Assembly (NCBI RefSeq): GCF_017591425.1
Contig: NW_024466512.1
Span: forward strand, 19,707,501-19,771,500
DNA: 64,000 bases
Direction of reading: 5' to 3'
Source of the DNA: Ochotona curzoniae
Lineage: Eukaryota > Chordata > Mammalia > Lagomorpha > Ochotonidae
Of this stretch, positions 1 through 64,000 are shown in pieces. Each line of letters opens with the position of its first letter. Positions within the stretch are counted from its first letter, which is position 1. The notes below the pieces were generated by a model. The model saw only the letters and a list, made by a program, of their open reading frames with translations, was not told where the DNA came from and did not search any database. The position numbers were made by a program, and so were the translations under genes.

Positions 1-18314
<18,314 letters not shown>

Positions 18315-19200
18315 GCTAGCCTTGGCAGAGGAGGCTCCACCACGTTCTCTCAAGCATAAAGCTGATGTCTGCTGACAGCCTGGCCAAGAACCACCAGCAA
18401 CAGCTGCAGTCTGAACAAGATACCTGCACACACACAGGATTCCAAGACAGTCTGACAGCCTCATGAGATGGACTTACAGAGCAGGTGCAATGTTTTAGAC
18501 TGACTTCTCTATCTAGATCTGAGCTCTGGCTTCTGTAATACTTAGTTCAAACCCCGACCTAGGAAAACCAGTTCATACAAGGTCAGTTCGGGACTCTTGG
18601 AGCTTTGTCTACAATTGAGTCCAGAAGACAGAAATGGGATGGGGTGCCTTCCTCAAGGCAACACAGGGCACGTGTGTCCTGGTTACTGCTACATGGCTGC
18701 ACTCGCAGCTCCTTTCTCCACTGTTCCCTCTGCATTCTTAAGTCACAGAAGAGCTGGCTAAGAAGTGATGCTTGCAACTGACAAAATTCAGAAACCCACT
18801 TCCCCTAAAGGCGATGACAGGGTCTCTCATGGTTATATTAAATGTGCATATCATAGTCTCACCGGCTTAGCAAGTCTGGCTGCCGCCGCTATGATCTATC
18901 GCCATAGGTCCACCCTACGGTGGATTATAGATGTTACACTGAACTAGACTGTAGCAAATAGAAAGGGAGGGCAACGGGCAAGGACTAAAGGAAGAGGAGG
19001 GGAAGCGAATCCCTGACACCGGGAGAGACGGCTTCCACCTGGGACGGCCCCTCCTGTCCTATGCTGAGGACACAGTGGCGGGGCTGGGTGCAATGGGTTT
19101 TTAAGCACTTTTCAATGTCTGAAAATGTTTGTATGTGGTCTATGAAATGAAAAGTCATTTCAGTTGTAAAATTTCCAATTAAAGATTTTTTTCTAAAATC
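18315..19200 (+). other. COL17A1: COL17A1 3' untranslated region
   Basis: Non-coding sequence from the stop codon to just after a polyadenylation signal at 19178-19183. It has no recognisable repeat and becomes more AT-rich toward its end. The cleavage point is estimated. Confidence 0.8.
19178..19183 (+). terminator. COL17A1: COL17A1 polyadenylation signal (ATTAAA variant)
   Basis: ATTAAA followed by a T-rich stretch and a GT-containing segment within about 30 bases. It is the first plausible signal at the expected distance from the stop. Confidence 0.7.
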
Positions 19201-19547
19201 ACGTTTAATGTGAACCATCTGACTAGAGAAGTAAAAAAGGAAAGAAAAAGAGAATGTGTTCTGGGTTACTTTGTCCTAACATTATTTACATAAAATGCAA
19301 GGGAAAAAAAAAAAGGCTGTATTTTAGGCCACATTTCTGGCATTTGATGTCATCACTGAGTGTCATCACTGAGACCTTTCACAGGCCACTGGTAAGTATC
19401 TGGGACAAAGTATCTGAAGGTTTTCACTAAGCCTAGATTACTTGAAATAAGCACATGCAACAAAGAAGTAGGAACATTTGCAATTGCTGCAGTGATTTAC
19501 CCTGGGCCAAAGGAACATGGACAAGTAACATGAAATATGAAAATTCC

Positions 19548-19878
19548 GGGCCCGGTGTGATAGCATAGTGGTTAAAGTCTTCACCTTGCATGCCTGGGAT
19601 CCCATATGGGCGCCGGTTTTTATCCCGGCAGCTCCATTTCCCATTCAGCTCCCTGCTTGTGCCCTGGGAAATCAGTCAAGGATGGCCCCAGACCTTGGGA
19701 CCCTACACCCGTATGGGAGACCTGGAGGAAATTCCTGGCTCCTGACTTCAGGTCGGCTCAGCACCGGCTGTTGCAGGCACTTAGGGAGTGAATCATCGGA
19801 CAGAAGATCTTCCTCTCTGTCTCTCCTCCTATCTGTATAACTACCTTTCCAATAAAGATAAATCTTAAAAAAAAAAAA
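19548..19878 (+). repeat. CSINE, full length, fairly young, with target-site duplications
   Basis: Begins GGGCCCGGTG, keeps the Pol III A and B boxes of the tRNA-like head, and ends in CCAATAAAGATAAATCTT plus an A tract. Near-identical 16-17 base direct repeats (GAAATATGAAAATTCC type) flank it at 19532-19547 and 19879-19895. Confidence 0.93.
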
Positions 19879-20359
19879 GAAATATGAAAAATTCCTGAGG
19901 AAAAAATGTGTGGGTATCAGGTACCCCAAAGAGATGCACAGTAAAACCATTAAATGCAGATGACAACATACTTGATCAACTTGTCAGTTTCTTACTAGAC
20001 AACTGGAAACGGGGTTGAATGAAATCTACTTCTCCACCTCTACTCTCCTCAAAGACTGACCTCTCTATTCTCCATGGTCTCTTATGCTAGAGAGGACACC
20101 TCACGTTTCCTTTCATGCTATCAAGCATTCCCCGGCACCAGCACACACCAAACACTACACTGGTCTTCTGCCTCCCATACCACATCATGGCCACGGACAA
20201 TGAGATTTAACCAAATAGTTCACATGGTCTTCAGAATTTTAGCCCACCTCTCATCATCCGATGAAAACTTAAATGACTGCAAAAACGTACCTTTCAATAA
20301 ACTTTAAAAAGAATCCACTACTTTTGCCCCAAAACTGAATTTCCCTTTACTTTTCTTAC

Positions 20360-20612
20360 AAGTAGCTCAGGGGCTGGATTTTGGGGACCTTCCATGCCCG
20401 TGTCTTCCAGCAGGGTCTGGCTTGAGCACTGGCCCCTCTGCCTCTAAGGCAGCTTGCAGAAGTGTACCCCGGGAGGCAGCTGGCTTCAACACTGACTCCA
20501 CCACCGTGCAGGGAGCAGACAGCTCCAGGCCCCAGCTCTGCCCTGACCTTGGCTGCCGTAGCATTTAGAGTCAAGAAGATTTCTCTCTACCCTTCAAATA
20601 AAATTAAACTTC
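20360..20612 (+). repeat. CSINE, old and diverged, plus orientation
   Basis: Recognisable by the GGGAGGCAGC...GGAGCAGACAGCTC body, a TTGGCTGCCGTAGCATTTAG segment and a tail CCCTTCAAATAAAATTAAA. Confidence 0.55.
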
Positions 20613-20664
20613 TTTTTCCTAAGAGGTAGCATTCAAAGGCTCAAGTACTGAAATTCTTTCCTTA

Positions 20665-20920
20665 AAGTGGCTTGTATTTATTTGAAAGGCACACACAGAG
20701 ATCTCTAAACTGCTTGCTCACTCCCCAGATACCCACAAAAGCCAGGGACCAGGCACTCAAGCCAGGTTTCTCATGTAGGAGGCTGAGAATGAACAACTGA
20801 GCCAGCACCTGCTGCCCCAAGGACTGTCCTAGTAAGAAGCTGGGGTCCACAGCCAGAACTGGGAAAGCAAGCCAGGACCCCAGCATGGGTCCACCTCATA
20901 CTCCCTTCTAAGAATGATTC
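20665..20920 (-). repeat. CSINE, old, minus orientation
   Basis: Starts with TATTTATTTGAAAGGCACACACAGAGA, the reverse complement of the SINE 3' end. The body continues through CCAGCACCTGCTGCCCC to GGACCCCAGCATGGGTCCACC. Confidence 0.7.
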
Positions 20921-21599
20921 TTACCTTAATCAGATTAGGAGTTTCCTCCTCTTACTAGATTTATACCTTACGAAGATACCCAGGTCTTCACAGAGTTCTT
21001 TGCCCAAGTGAAATGGCATGGAAGTCCAAATCCGCAGTCTCCTCTGAACAAAACCCCAGAGCGAGGATGGGCAGTTAGGAAGTATGACCTCAGCTGGACA
21101 GCACTGGATCTGAGTCTCTCTTTTCATCTTTAAAAAAAAGAAGGTCAAGAATGAGCTCATTTGTGTACAACACTGCTAGATTAGAAAATGACATGTTTGC
21201 CTCCCTCCAGCCACGCAGAACACTTGCCAAATGATGCTGTCCACTGCCTTGCTGAACCTTGTATATCAATGATGAAAAGAGGTTATTTTAGCAGAAGTGA
21301 CATCATATGATATAAAGCTTGGCAAGAAGGAATATCCATCCCAAAGGGGTAAAGTGGAAGAATGTGTACATACATATCAGTGCTGGATCCTTCCAACCAC
21401 TCCCCTGCCCCACAGCAAATCACCAGTGAGAACTACACCCTGTGGTTTCTAACTGCCGACAGCGAGGAACATTAGTAAAGGGATGGGAGACCCAGATGAC
21501 GGTGAGTCTGAAGATACAACCTGGACTCCAAAAGCACAGTGTTCTCACGCAGGACAATCTAGTTCCAAAGTTTCTCAACAAAAAACTGCTTCCCAAAAT

Positions 21600-24500
21600 A
21601 TATAGTAAGAAATAACTTTATTTTTCATTTTCCAATATCATGATTAAAAAGACATACTGATCCCAAGTAGACAAGAGGCATAACCTGAAACAAAATTCTG
21701 AAAATTTAGTCTGTGAACGTTAACAACACCGCAAATCAGAGAATGATCACAAAAATGCTGCAGTCAGCCAACACTTAAAAGTTGGTGAAACACTCTATTC
21801 TGAGATTAGAAGCAGAAATGTTAAAGCTTTTTCAAAAAAGAACAGCCACAGAACAGCAACAATGGAGGCATTAACTGTTGTGCCTTCAACTGGAGAAAAG
21901 CATTAAAAAATACCATCCCATTTCCCAGAAAAGAACTGATGTATTGAATCAGTAGACTATTTGCACTGGCATTTTCTTCTTCCCCTTCGGTTCCAGGTTT
22001 TTTTTTTTTTTGATGAATTGCATCTCTAGCTAACACTTGGACTTGGCTTCTTAGAGGAGTCCTTGTGACTTCAGTATAGTGTGGACTGGGGAAAGTGTGT
22101 GCTTATAAGGGAAATGGAAGAGTACAAAAGCAGTCACTTCTGGAACTTGCTGATGCTCAAGAAATCAGAGACAAAGGTCTCATATGCCTGAGAGCTTTGT
22201 GCTTGAGGAAACACTACTTAGAGGTAGCTCTGGTTCTGGTTTATATTTCATTGATTTGTTGGGTCCTGTCACAGGAAGGTTCTAATAGCTTGAACAAAGT
22301 GAAAATACTCTAAATTTTCTCCTTTTCCACACTATAGCTTTCTCATAGGAAAGCATCAGAAAGAGCTTCATCTAACTCACACAGAACAGCAGCTAATTCA
22401 GCAACTCATACCCTGTGGGTTGACAGGACTAGGAAAGGCAGCCTGGTGCTCCAGGCTCTAGCAGCGGGACCTGTGGGAGAGCGGAGGCCTTGTGTGTCCA
22501 CAGCCCTCAGGGGAACAAGGGCAGTTACACTCGGGTACACATGCATATCACGGCACATTCTGTGGCAGCAAGAACCAAGCAAATCAGGAACGGATTTGGC
22601 TATGCTTACATTTCAAAGAAATCTGCCCTCCCTAATTTCCTCCTCTTTACTCCATACAAGAGACCATTATTACCTACTGGAATACAGGACCCTATAGAGA
22701 GGGGTAGGTAGGTATACAAATAGCATATTCTATTAACAACACTTTTTGAAAATATATAATTGTAAGTGCTGAGTGACTGCTTCATCTTTGCATGTCCTGC
22801 ACCCATGTGGTCATATTTGAAAGAGAAGTCAAGCGCAAACACTGAAAGAAAAGGGCGGATCTAATTAGGTGGGGCACAAGGCATGCCCGGCAACTTACCC
22901 CAAGTGCTTAACCGTCCCTCTCTGGGCCTTGCCTTGATTCAAAAATCTCAAAGTCAAGTTACAAGGATTAGGAAGAATCAGATGTTCAGACCAAATCTAT
23001 AATGCACCACTACTCAGCACACATGGCATCATTTAAAATATTTGGAAAAAATGCCTACTGCCTGAAGTATTCATTTTTAAAATCCCAATAAACTGAAAAA
23101 TCTCAAATGAAAAAGTAGTATGAGAATCTTCTTCCCCATCCCCCTTCAATAAATCATTAAATACACCGGGCAACATTATACCATCATTTTTATCATAACA
23201 ATATAAACAATTTCCATCATCATCATCCTGAATATTACTTTATAAAGATATATATATTTCAAAAGGCTTTCCAAACAATCTTCAACGCAGCAGTTGAGAA
23301 TAAAGCATTAAGAGTTTTGTATATAGTAACACATTCATGAAGTGTATGTGTATGAATTTACAACCATACATAATATATATGTATATATATTTATATAAAA
23401 AACCAACTTGGCCAGAAGTTAAGGCTACCTACAAAGTTGTTCAAGTAATTATACTTGTCAAAACAATGATAAAGTTAACACCATACATGCATTTTTAAGT
23501 CCTCTAAACCACCGAAGTAAGGTTCAGCATCCAAAGTTTCCAAATTAACTGCAAGAAAAGTGCTACAGACATTTACATGTTCTTAATATGAAATCAGTGT
23601 TCCCAGAACATAACATTTAAATTTTTCACCAGCCTCAAAATAATATAAAAATGGAAAACTCTTATACTTTGGGGAAGGAGAGGTTAGATACAGCAGGCAA
23701 GAAGCACCATTTACAAATGTGCTTGCTCCTGCATCCAAGTATGGATTTAATACTGTCTGACTGGACACATGGTTGAAATTCTAAGTCTCAAAAATGACTA
23801 GGAGTGAACATTTAATTAATAATTATATATATCAGCAGTCACATGATAAGGTTTCAGGCTTTTTCCAAGCAAATCAAATAATTTAAACATGGAACAAAAT
23901 AAAATCTCATTTAAAAATAACAGCATTTCTAACATTTGTCTTAATATTTAAATCCTGTTTGAAAAAGTATTGTGAACAAATGTCTCAAGATTAATTTCAT
24001 AAAATGTATTTATAAATATAATTCAGAGCCTATAGGCTTCTGATAGTTTGAAACGAACAGAATGTGCCAAGATGGAGACAAGCTTTCTAACCAGTTCCTG
24101 TATTATTTTAGGAAATAAACTGGGACAGCTAAATTCATTTAATTTTAATTTGGCAAAGTTTACATTTCCAATTTGCAAATCTAAAAAATCATTTTTTTAA
24201 CTTTCCAAACATTGTATACATGCATTTTATGATGAAAATTTCTATCAAACACAGATTTTAAGAATAATGCTTAATGCAAAGATGTTTTATCCCTGTTGAA
24301 AATTTAGTGCTTTAGGCACTATCTTAATAAAACTAGCACCCTCAGTCATGAAATTAACTCATGCCTAAACAGGCAATCATTTTCAACAAATTACCAAAGT
24401 AAGTTTCTACTTCAAAATGACTTTTATTTAAAATTAAAATATATTTATTTACTTGAACCAACAGCATATTTTGAGCAATTCATTGCTTTTTTATAAGTGC

Positions 24501-24922
24501 TGAATCACCAAATGAAACTATTCAGCAGTTTCAACCACAGAATTTAGGTCATGTAAAAAGATATTTATTAACAATACTTAGCAATGTAACAGGTTTTTAA
24601 AAATAAATTTAAACATTATTTCTCCAACAGTTTTGCAGGTAATAGTGTCTAAAGAACACACAATTTTTAAGATTAATATACAAAGTAACCTTAGGGAAAT
24701 ATTAAATGATGCAACTTTGCCAACATGGCCCAGCATCTGTCTTAGTTCACTTTCCCCATCATCTTTGCTTAAAATAAAATACAACACAAAATAAAACAAA
24801 AACCCTACAAAGTGAGGCAGGTGATTGTCTTCATGAGCCATTTGCTAGATTGTGGCAGAAGATGGAGAGAATGTTAACAATGTACTTAGAAATCCGAACC
24901 AGTCACAGTAGGCCTCCCATTC
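21600..24922 (-). other. SLK: SLK 3' untranslated region
   Basis: About 3.3 kb of AT-rich sequence between the SLK stop codon and the distal poly(A) signal. It contains many ATTTA motifs on the - strand and an AT microsatellite near 23366-23400. No SINE has inserted, although SLK introns next door are full of them, which fits a constrained UTR. Proximal AATAAA signals at 24564-24569, 24444-24449 and 24423-24428 could give a short UTR isoform. Confidence 0.78.
21617..21622 (-). terminator. SLK: SLK distal polyadenylation signal (AATAAA)
   Basis: TTTATT on the + strand, that is AATAAA on -, the most distal candidate before the repeats begin. The length it implies (3.3 kb UTR) agrees with the long UTR known for SLK. 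Cleavage would fall near 21600. Confidence 0.6.
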
Positions 24923-60503
<35,581 letters not shown>

Positions 60504-60540
60504 CTAAAATTAAACACATTTAAAATGTGTGTACATTTTG

Positions 60541-60847
60541 TTTTAAGATTTATTTATTTTTATTGCAAAGTCGGTTACACAGAGAGGAGCAGACACAGAG
60601 AGGAAAATCTTCCATCTGATGATTCACTCCCCAAGTGACTTAAACAGCCAATGCTGCACCAATCTGAAGCCAGGAGCCAAGAGCTCTTCCAGATCTCCCA
60701 TGTGGGTGAAGGTCCCAAAGCTTTGGGCTGTTCTCGACTGCTTTCCCAGGCCAGAGGCAGAGAGCTGGGTGGGAAGAAGGCCGCCGGGATTAGATCCTGG
60801 CGCGTGCAAGGTAAGGACTTTAGACTGTAGGCCACGGAGCCAGGCCC
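60541..60847 (-). repeat. CSINE, minus orientation, 37 bases from SLK exon 2
   Basis: TTTATTTATTTTTATTGCAAAG start, CTTCCAGATCTCCCATGTGGG, CGGGATTAGATCCTGGCGC, ending CCACGGAGCCAGGCCC. The 3' end lies just upstream of the exon 2 acceptor on the - strand. Confidence 0.9.
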
Positions 60848-60854
60848 TAAAATG

Positions 60855-60873
60855 CATGTGTGTGTGTGTGTGT
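60855..60873. repeat. Short (TG)n microsatellite
   Basis: About eight TG units directly after the CSINE at 60541-60847. Confidence 0.8.
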
Positions 60874-60887
60874 TTTAATTTAATTTT

Positions 60888-61047
60888 GGAGCCAACACTG
60901 CCAGTTAAGCTGCTGTGTGCAGTGCCAGCATCTCATATGGGTGGCTGGCTGATGTACTGGCTGCTCAACTTCCAAATCGGTTCTAAGTGCCTGAGAAAGC
61001 AGTGGAACATGGCCCGAGTATTTTGGCCTCAGCCACCCAACTCCCAC
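60888..61047 (+). repeat. CSINE fragment, plus orientation
   Basis: GGAGCCAACACTGCCAGTTAAGC head, GTGCCAGCATCTCATATGGG, CTGAGAAAGCAGTGGAACATGGCCC; the 3' half is missing. Confidence 0.72.
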
Positions 61048-61484
61048 ACATCCACACATGCACAACCTCCCCTGATATCAACATTCAACATCAGAAGGGT
61101 ACGTTTATTGTTAACTCAGGAACCTACATTAACATAACATTATCATCACATATTACATTATCAGTAGGATCTACTCTTGTTACTGTATACTGTTTGAGTT
61201 TCAACATGTGTATGACACACAACTGCCACTGTAGTAGTTTACAGCAGTCTCACTGTCTTAATTTCTGTATTTTAACTGTTCATCTCTTCCATCTCCCCTA
61301 CTAACTCCTGGGATCTACTAACTTTTTGTCAAACTACATAGTTCCACTTTTTCCAAAATATTGGTATCACCCAATATAGAGATTTTTCAGACTTCTTCCA
61401 CTTACTTAACTGAAATTATGTTTCCCTTCATGTATTTTCCATGGTTTCGCAACTCTTTTGGGTACTGAATATTATATGACAGTT

Positions 61485-61740
61485 GGGGCAAGCACAATGG
61501 CTCTGCTGGATAATCCTCTGCCTGTAAGTGCCAATATCCAATATGAGCGCCAGTATGTGACCAGTGGCTCCATTCACATCTACCTCTCTGCTTGTAGCTT
61601 GAGAAAGCAGAGGACGACAGCCCAAAGCCTTGGGACTCTGCACCCGAAAGGGAGACCCAGAAGAAGCTCCTGACTCCTGGCTTTGGACCACCTCAGGTCC
61701 TGTTGTTGCAGTTATTTGAGGATTGAACCAGCATATCCAG
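61485..61740 (+). repeat. CSINE, plus orientation, 3' truncated (SLK intron 1)
   Basis: GGGGCAAGCACAATGGCTC head, CAGCCCAAAGCCTTGGGACTCTGC, GGAGACCCAGAAGAAGCTCC; stops at GAACCAGCATAT without a tail. Confidence 0.82.
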
Positions 61741-62149
61741 TAGTAACAAATCAAGTTTCAATTGCTTCATGTCCTCACTAACATGTGGTATTGTCAAGTA
61801 AAGATTTTCACCAGTTGAACAGGCATGTAGTGGTATCTTGTTTCAATTTACAATGCCCTAATGACATGCAATGATAAGCATCTATATACTTATGTATTTG
61901 CCACCTGTACAACTTCTTTAGTAAGGAACTGGTTCAAATTTTGTCTAGTTTTAGTTAAGGTTGTTTTTTAGTTTTAAGATTTATTTGTATATTTTGAATA
62001 AGGCTGCTTTATGGAATACATGTTTTCAAAATATTTTCTCCCAGGCTATAGTTTCTCTTCTCATTTTCAACATACCACTGTTAAAAGACAGCTTGAACAC
62101 AAATATTAACTAAATCACACTACATTCTATACAAAGTATGCTTCACTTG

Positions 62150-62365
62150 CTTAGAGGATAGTATCTGAAGTCACAAGTTCCAGTGCATTAGAAAACTAGT
62201 GCTCAAATTCTTTATCACTTACTGTGTTGTTCTGGACAACTCAGAAAAATCCTATTTTAGTTTCCTCATCAATGAAACCTGCCTCCACACAGCTGTGAAA
62301 ATTAAGATAACATTTTGCAAGTGAAAAAACTACATTCAGTATTAAATACTAATAAACGCCTAATG
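62150..62365 (+). repeat. MIR element, diverged
   Basis: TTCTTTATCACTTACTGTGTTG, GGACAACTCAG, TTAGTTTCCTCATCAATGAAACC and AAAATTAAGATAACATTTTGC follow MIR order. Confidence 0.6.
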
Positions 62366-62439
62366 GATGGAAATATTTAATAATGTGTTCATTTCTGGCA
62401 TATGCAACAAAGATTCAGAAACATTAGTATAATAATCAC

Positions 62440-62575
62440 CATTTTTTAATCCTCATATCAAACCCATGATATATTAACATCCCTGCTTTAAAGACAGATA
62501 TAAACTAACTCAGGAAAGTAAAAGGGCTTCCCTAGGATGTGTGTCTAGGTAGGAGGCAGGGTCATTACCTGCAAA
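62440..62575 (-). repeat. MIR element, minus orientation
   Basis: AATCCTCATATCAAACCCATGATATAT, CATCCCTGCTTTAAAGACAG, AACTCAGGAAAGTAAAAGGGCTTCCC, GTAGGAGGCAGG follow the reverse MIR consensus. Confidence 0.65.
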
Positions 62576-62767
62576 GATACAACTTTGACATGAGGATTAC
62601 CTTAAGCTAAAGACGCTTGAAACACAGCAGCTATAAGAGCACTTTATCTTCCCCTTTTCTTCTAAGAACAGGAAGTCCCACACAAAAGACACCATCTCCA
62701 CACTAGGAAAAACCATCCTTTGATGGGGAGTCACATTTGAGAAAATTCTGTACAAACTAACTTGTTC

Positions 62768-63300
62768 AAATAATTTTTTAATTTTTATTTTAGATGATGT
62801 TTACATGGTTGATCAGGGTGGGAAGGATTGAGGATTAGAGAAAAGTGAGTGTCATCACTGTTTCCAAATTTTCTATTTCTTCTTCCTGTATCTGGGAGGA
62901 GGGGAGATAAGAGAAGAAGCCAGACCCTGCCTCCCAACCGCTCCAGGACCCAGGGAAGGGGAAACGTCACCCAATATCGACCCAGGGTCCCAATGTGGCA
63001 CACACTCCAAGGGTTCTGTCCAGGTAGTTCAGGTAGTTCTGAAATGTCAATCTCGCCAATCCAAGGATGAAGAAACCCTTTCAATGTCCATTGTCTGACA
63101 TAGTCAACCTTCCGCCCAGATATTTGTTGTCATCCTTTGGGTGTGGTAGTTAACCAATCTGTTCTGTTCTTTCTCTGCTATGGTACCAGATGTCCTCCAA
63201 AGGTCCCAATGGCTCCCATATCCTCCATGTGGATCTTAGCCTACTGTCCATTGCTCCATATTTTCCACTGAGAAAGATCTGTTCTCACAGGCAGGCCCAA
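62768..63300 (-). repeat. Unnamed retroelement, copy 3, reverse orientation
   Basis: On the - strand it reads GATCCACATGGAGGATATG, GGTTGACTATGTCAGACAATGG, GCGAGATTGACATTTCAGAACTACC, GGGACCCTGGGTCGATATTGGG, CTTATCTCCCCTCC and ends TAAAATAAAAATTAAAAAATTA. Same family as copies at 25567 and 35400. It probably continues into the tandem array and possibly to the window edge. Confidence 0.75.
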
Positions 63301-63570
63301 AGACCCGGAACTTGGGCCCAACCAGATCCTACAACTGGCCCCTGGGGCTCATGAACTCGGCAACCACCATGTAGGCAAACCCAAGGACCCAGGCACCACC
63401 AGACCACCCCCTAACATTCCTGGAGGCTCACAGACCCAGCACCCACTGAGCAGGCAGGCCCAAGGGCCCAGGCCCCACTGGACCCCCACCCCGGGGGCTC
63501 ATGAACCAGATACCCACTGCTCAGGCGGGCCCAGAGACCACATCCCCTTAACTTCCCCAACCAGGCCTGC
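63291..63570 (-). repeat. GC-rich tandem array, about 70-85-base unit, three to four copies
   Basis: On the + strand, AGGCAGGCCCAA(A/G)G-type unit starts recur near 63291, 63372, 63451 and 63522; each unit contains a GGGGCTCATGAAC(T/C)-like segment about 15-25 bases before its end. Directly 5' (on the - strand) of retroelement copy 3, so it may be part of that element. Confidence 0.7.
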
Positions 63571-64000
63571 TCCCAGCCACAGCTTTTGCATGTGCCAACA
63601 GAGACTGCAGTTCCACAAGCATAGTCCATATACCCTCCCAGATTCTGTCCCCAGACCTGATTCTCTCACATGCCTAACATCACCCGCCCTTTGTTCTGAC
63701 TCTCACTGGTGGGTCCTATGATCTATCCCTGCCAGGTATGCCCCCAGCCCTAGCATTAGTATGCACCAGCTAGTGGTGTTCAATGATGGTCAATGCTAAC
63801 TAGCCCAGCTCACATTTCCCACGTGTCCGACCCTTAAAGGTCCTCCCATTCCCCCTTCCAAACTGGTCAGTCTCAGTCCCCTCCCTTACCCAAAAGTACA
63901 GTGGCCTTGTCTATGAAGTCCCTTAGTAGTGGTTCCTCACCTGGACTTGAGCCCTCAAGTCCCTGCTCGCCCTCCACCTGTGCCATACCCCGGGCCCCTT
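63571..64000. other. GC-rich sequence at the right edge, unassigned
   Basis: Within SLK intron 1. C-rich, without an ORF resembling a known protein and with no clear tandem unit. It may be a further part of the retroelement at 62768-63570 or unique intron sequence. Confidence 0.4.

Larger units (their letters stand above)
19201..21595. other. Tail-to-tail intergenic spacer between COL17A1 and SLK
   Basis: About 2.4 kb between the two poly(A) regions. Apart from three CSINEs (19548-19878, 20360-20612, 20665-20920) and a 13-base direct repeat at 19347-19372 (TGTCATCACTGAG twice), I see no gene or other element. No ORF in it resembles a known protein. Confidence 0.75.

Noticed and set aside
63291..63570. 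Regularly spaced repeats that could suggest a CRISPR array
   Set aside because: Units are long, degenerate and contiguous without unique spacers, in vertebrate intron DNA.
60504..64000. Search for SLK exon 1 and promoter
   Set aside because: No stretch codes the expected N-terminus with the Gly-rich loop, and the GC-rich right end is repeat-like rather than a CpG-island promoter.

Overview
This window is nuclear DNA of a placental mammal, almost certainly a lagomorph. About 30 interspersed repeats are lagomorph C-type tRNA-derived SINEs (CSINE). The youngest copies end in CTTTCCAATAAAAATAAAT rather than the CTTTCAAATAAATAAAT ending I associate with rabbit, so I lean to a pika (Ochotona). That genus call is inference; the lagomorph call is strong.

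Layout: (1) 1-19.2 kb, + strand: the 3' two thirds of COL17A1 (collagen XVII, BP180). There are 39 coding exons, from the end of the NC16A juxtamembrane region through COL15, the short C-terminal collagenous blocks and their non-collagenous linkers, to the stop codon at 18312-18314 and a 3' UTR of about 0.9 kb. The spliced exons give one open frame of 966 codons plus stop. (2) 19.2-21.6 kb: a 2.4 kb tail-to-tail intergenic spacer holding three CSINEs and little else. (3) 21.6-60.5 kb, - strand: SLK (STE20-like serine/threonine kinase), exons 2-19, with a SINE-free 3' UTR of about 3.3 kb. The exons give 1191 codons plus stop; exon 1 lies beyond the right edge. (4) 60.5-64 kb: part of SLK intron 1, filled with CSINEs, MIRs and a GC-rich retroelement fragment with a tandem array.

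The two genes are not functionally coupled. COL17A1 is a type II transmembrane collagen of hemidesmosomes; SLK is a cytoplasmic kinase acting on ezrin/radixin/moesin proteins and the cytoskeleton. They share only a convergent arrangement, which from memory matches human 10q25.1. The COL17A1 half is GC-rich with only one recognisable SINE in 18 kb. The SLK half is AT-rich and SINE-dense, so the gene boundary is also a composition boundary.

I found no previously undescribed system. The points worth checking are a COL17A1 exon (10461-10538) that appears to be absent from human, a small human exon that seems missing here, a local duplication of SLK intron sequence into a SINE, three copies of a retroelement family I cannot name, and several tandem repeats and young SINE insertions.
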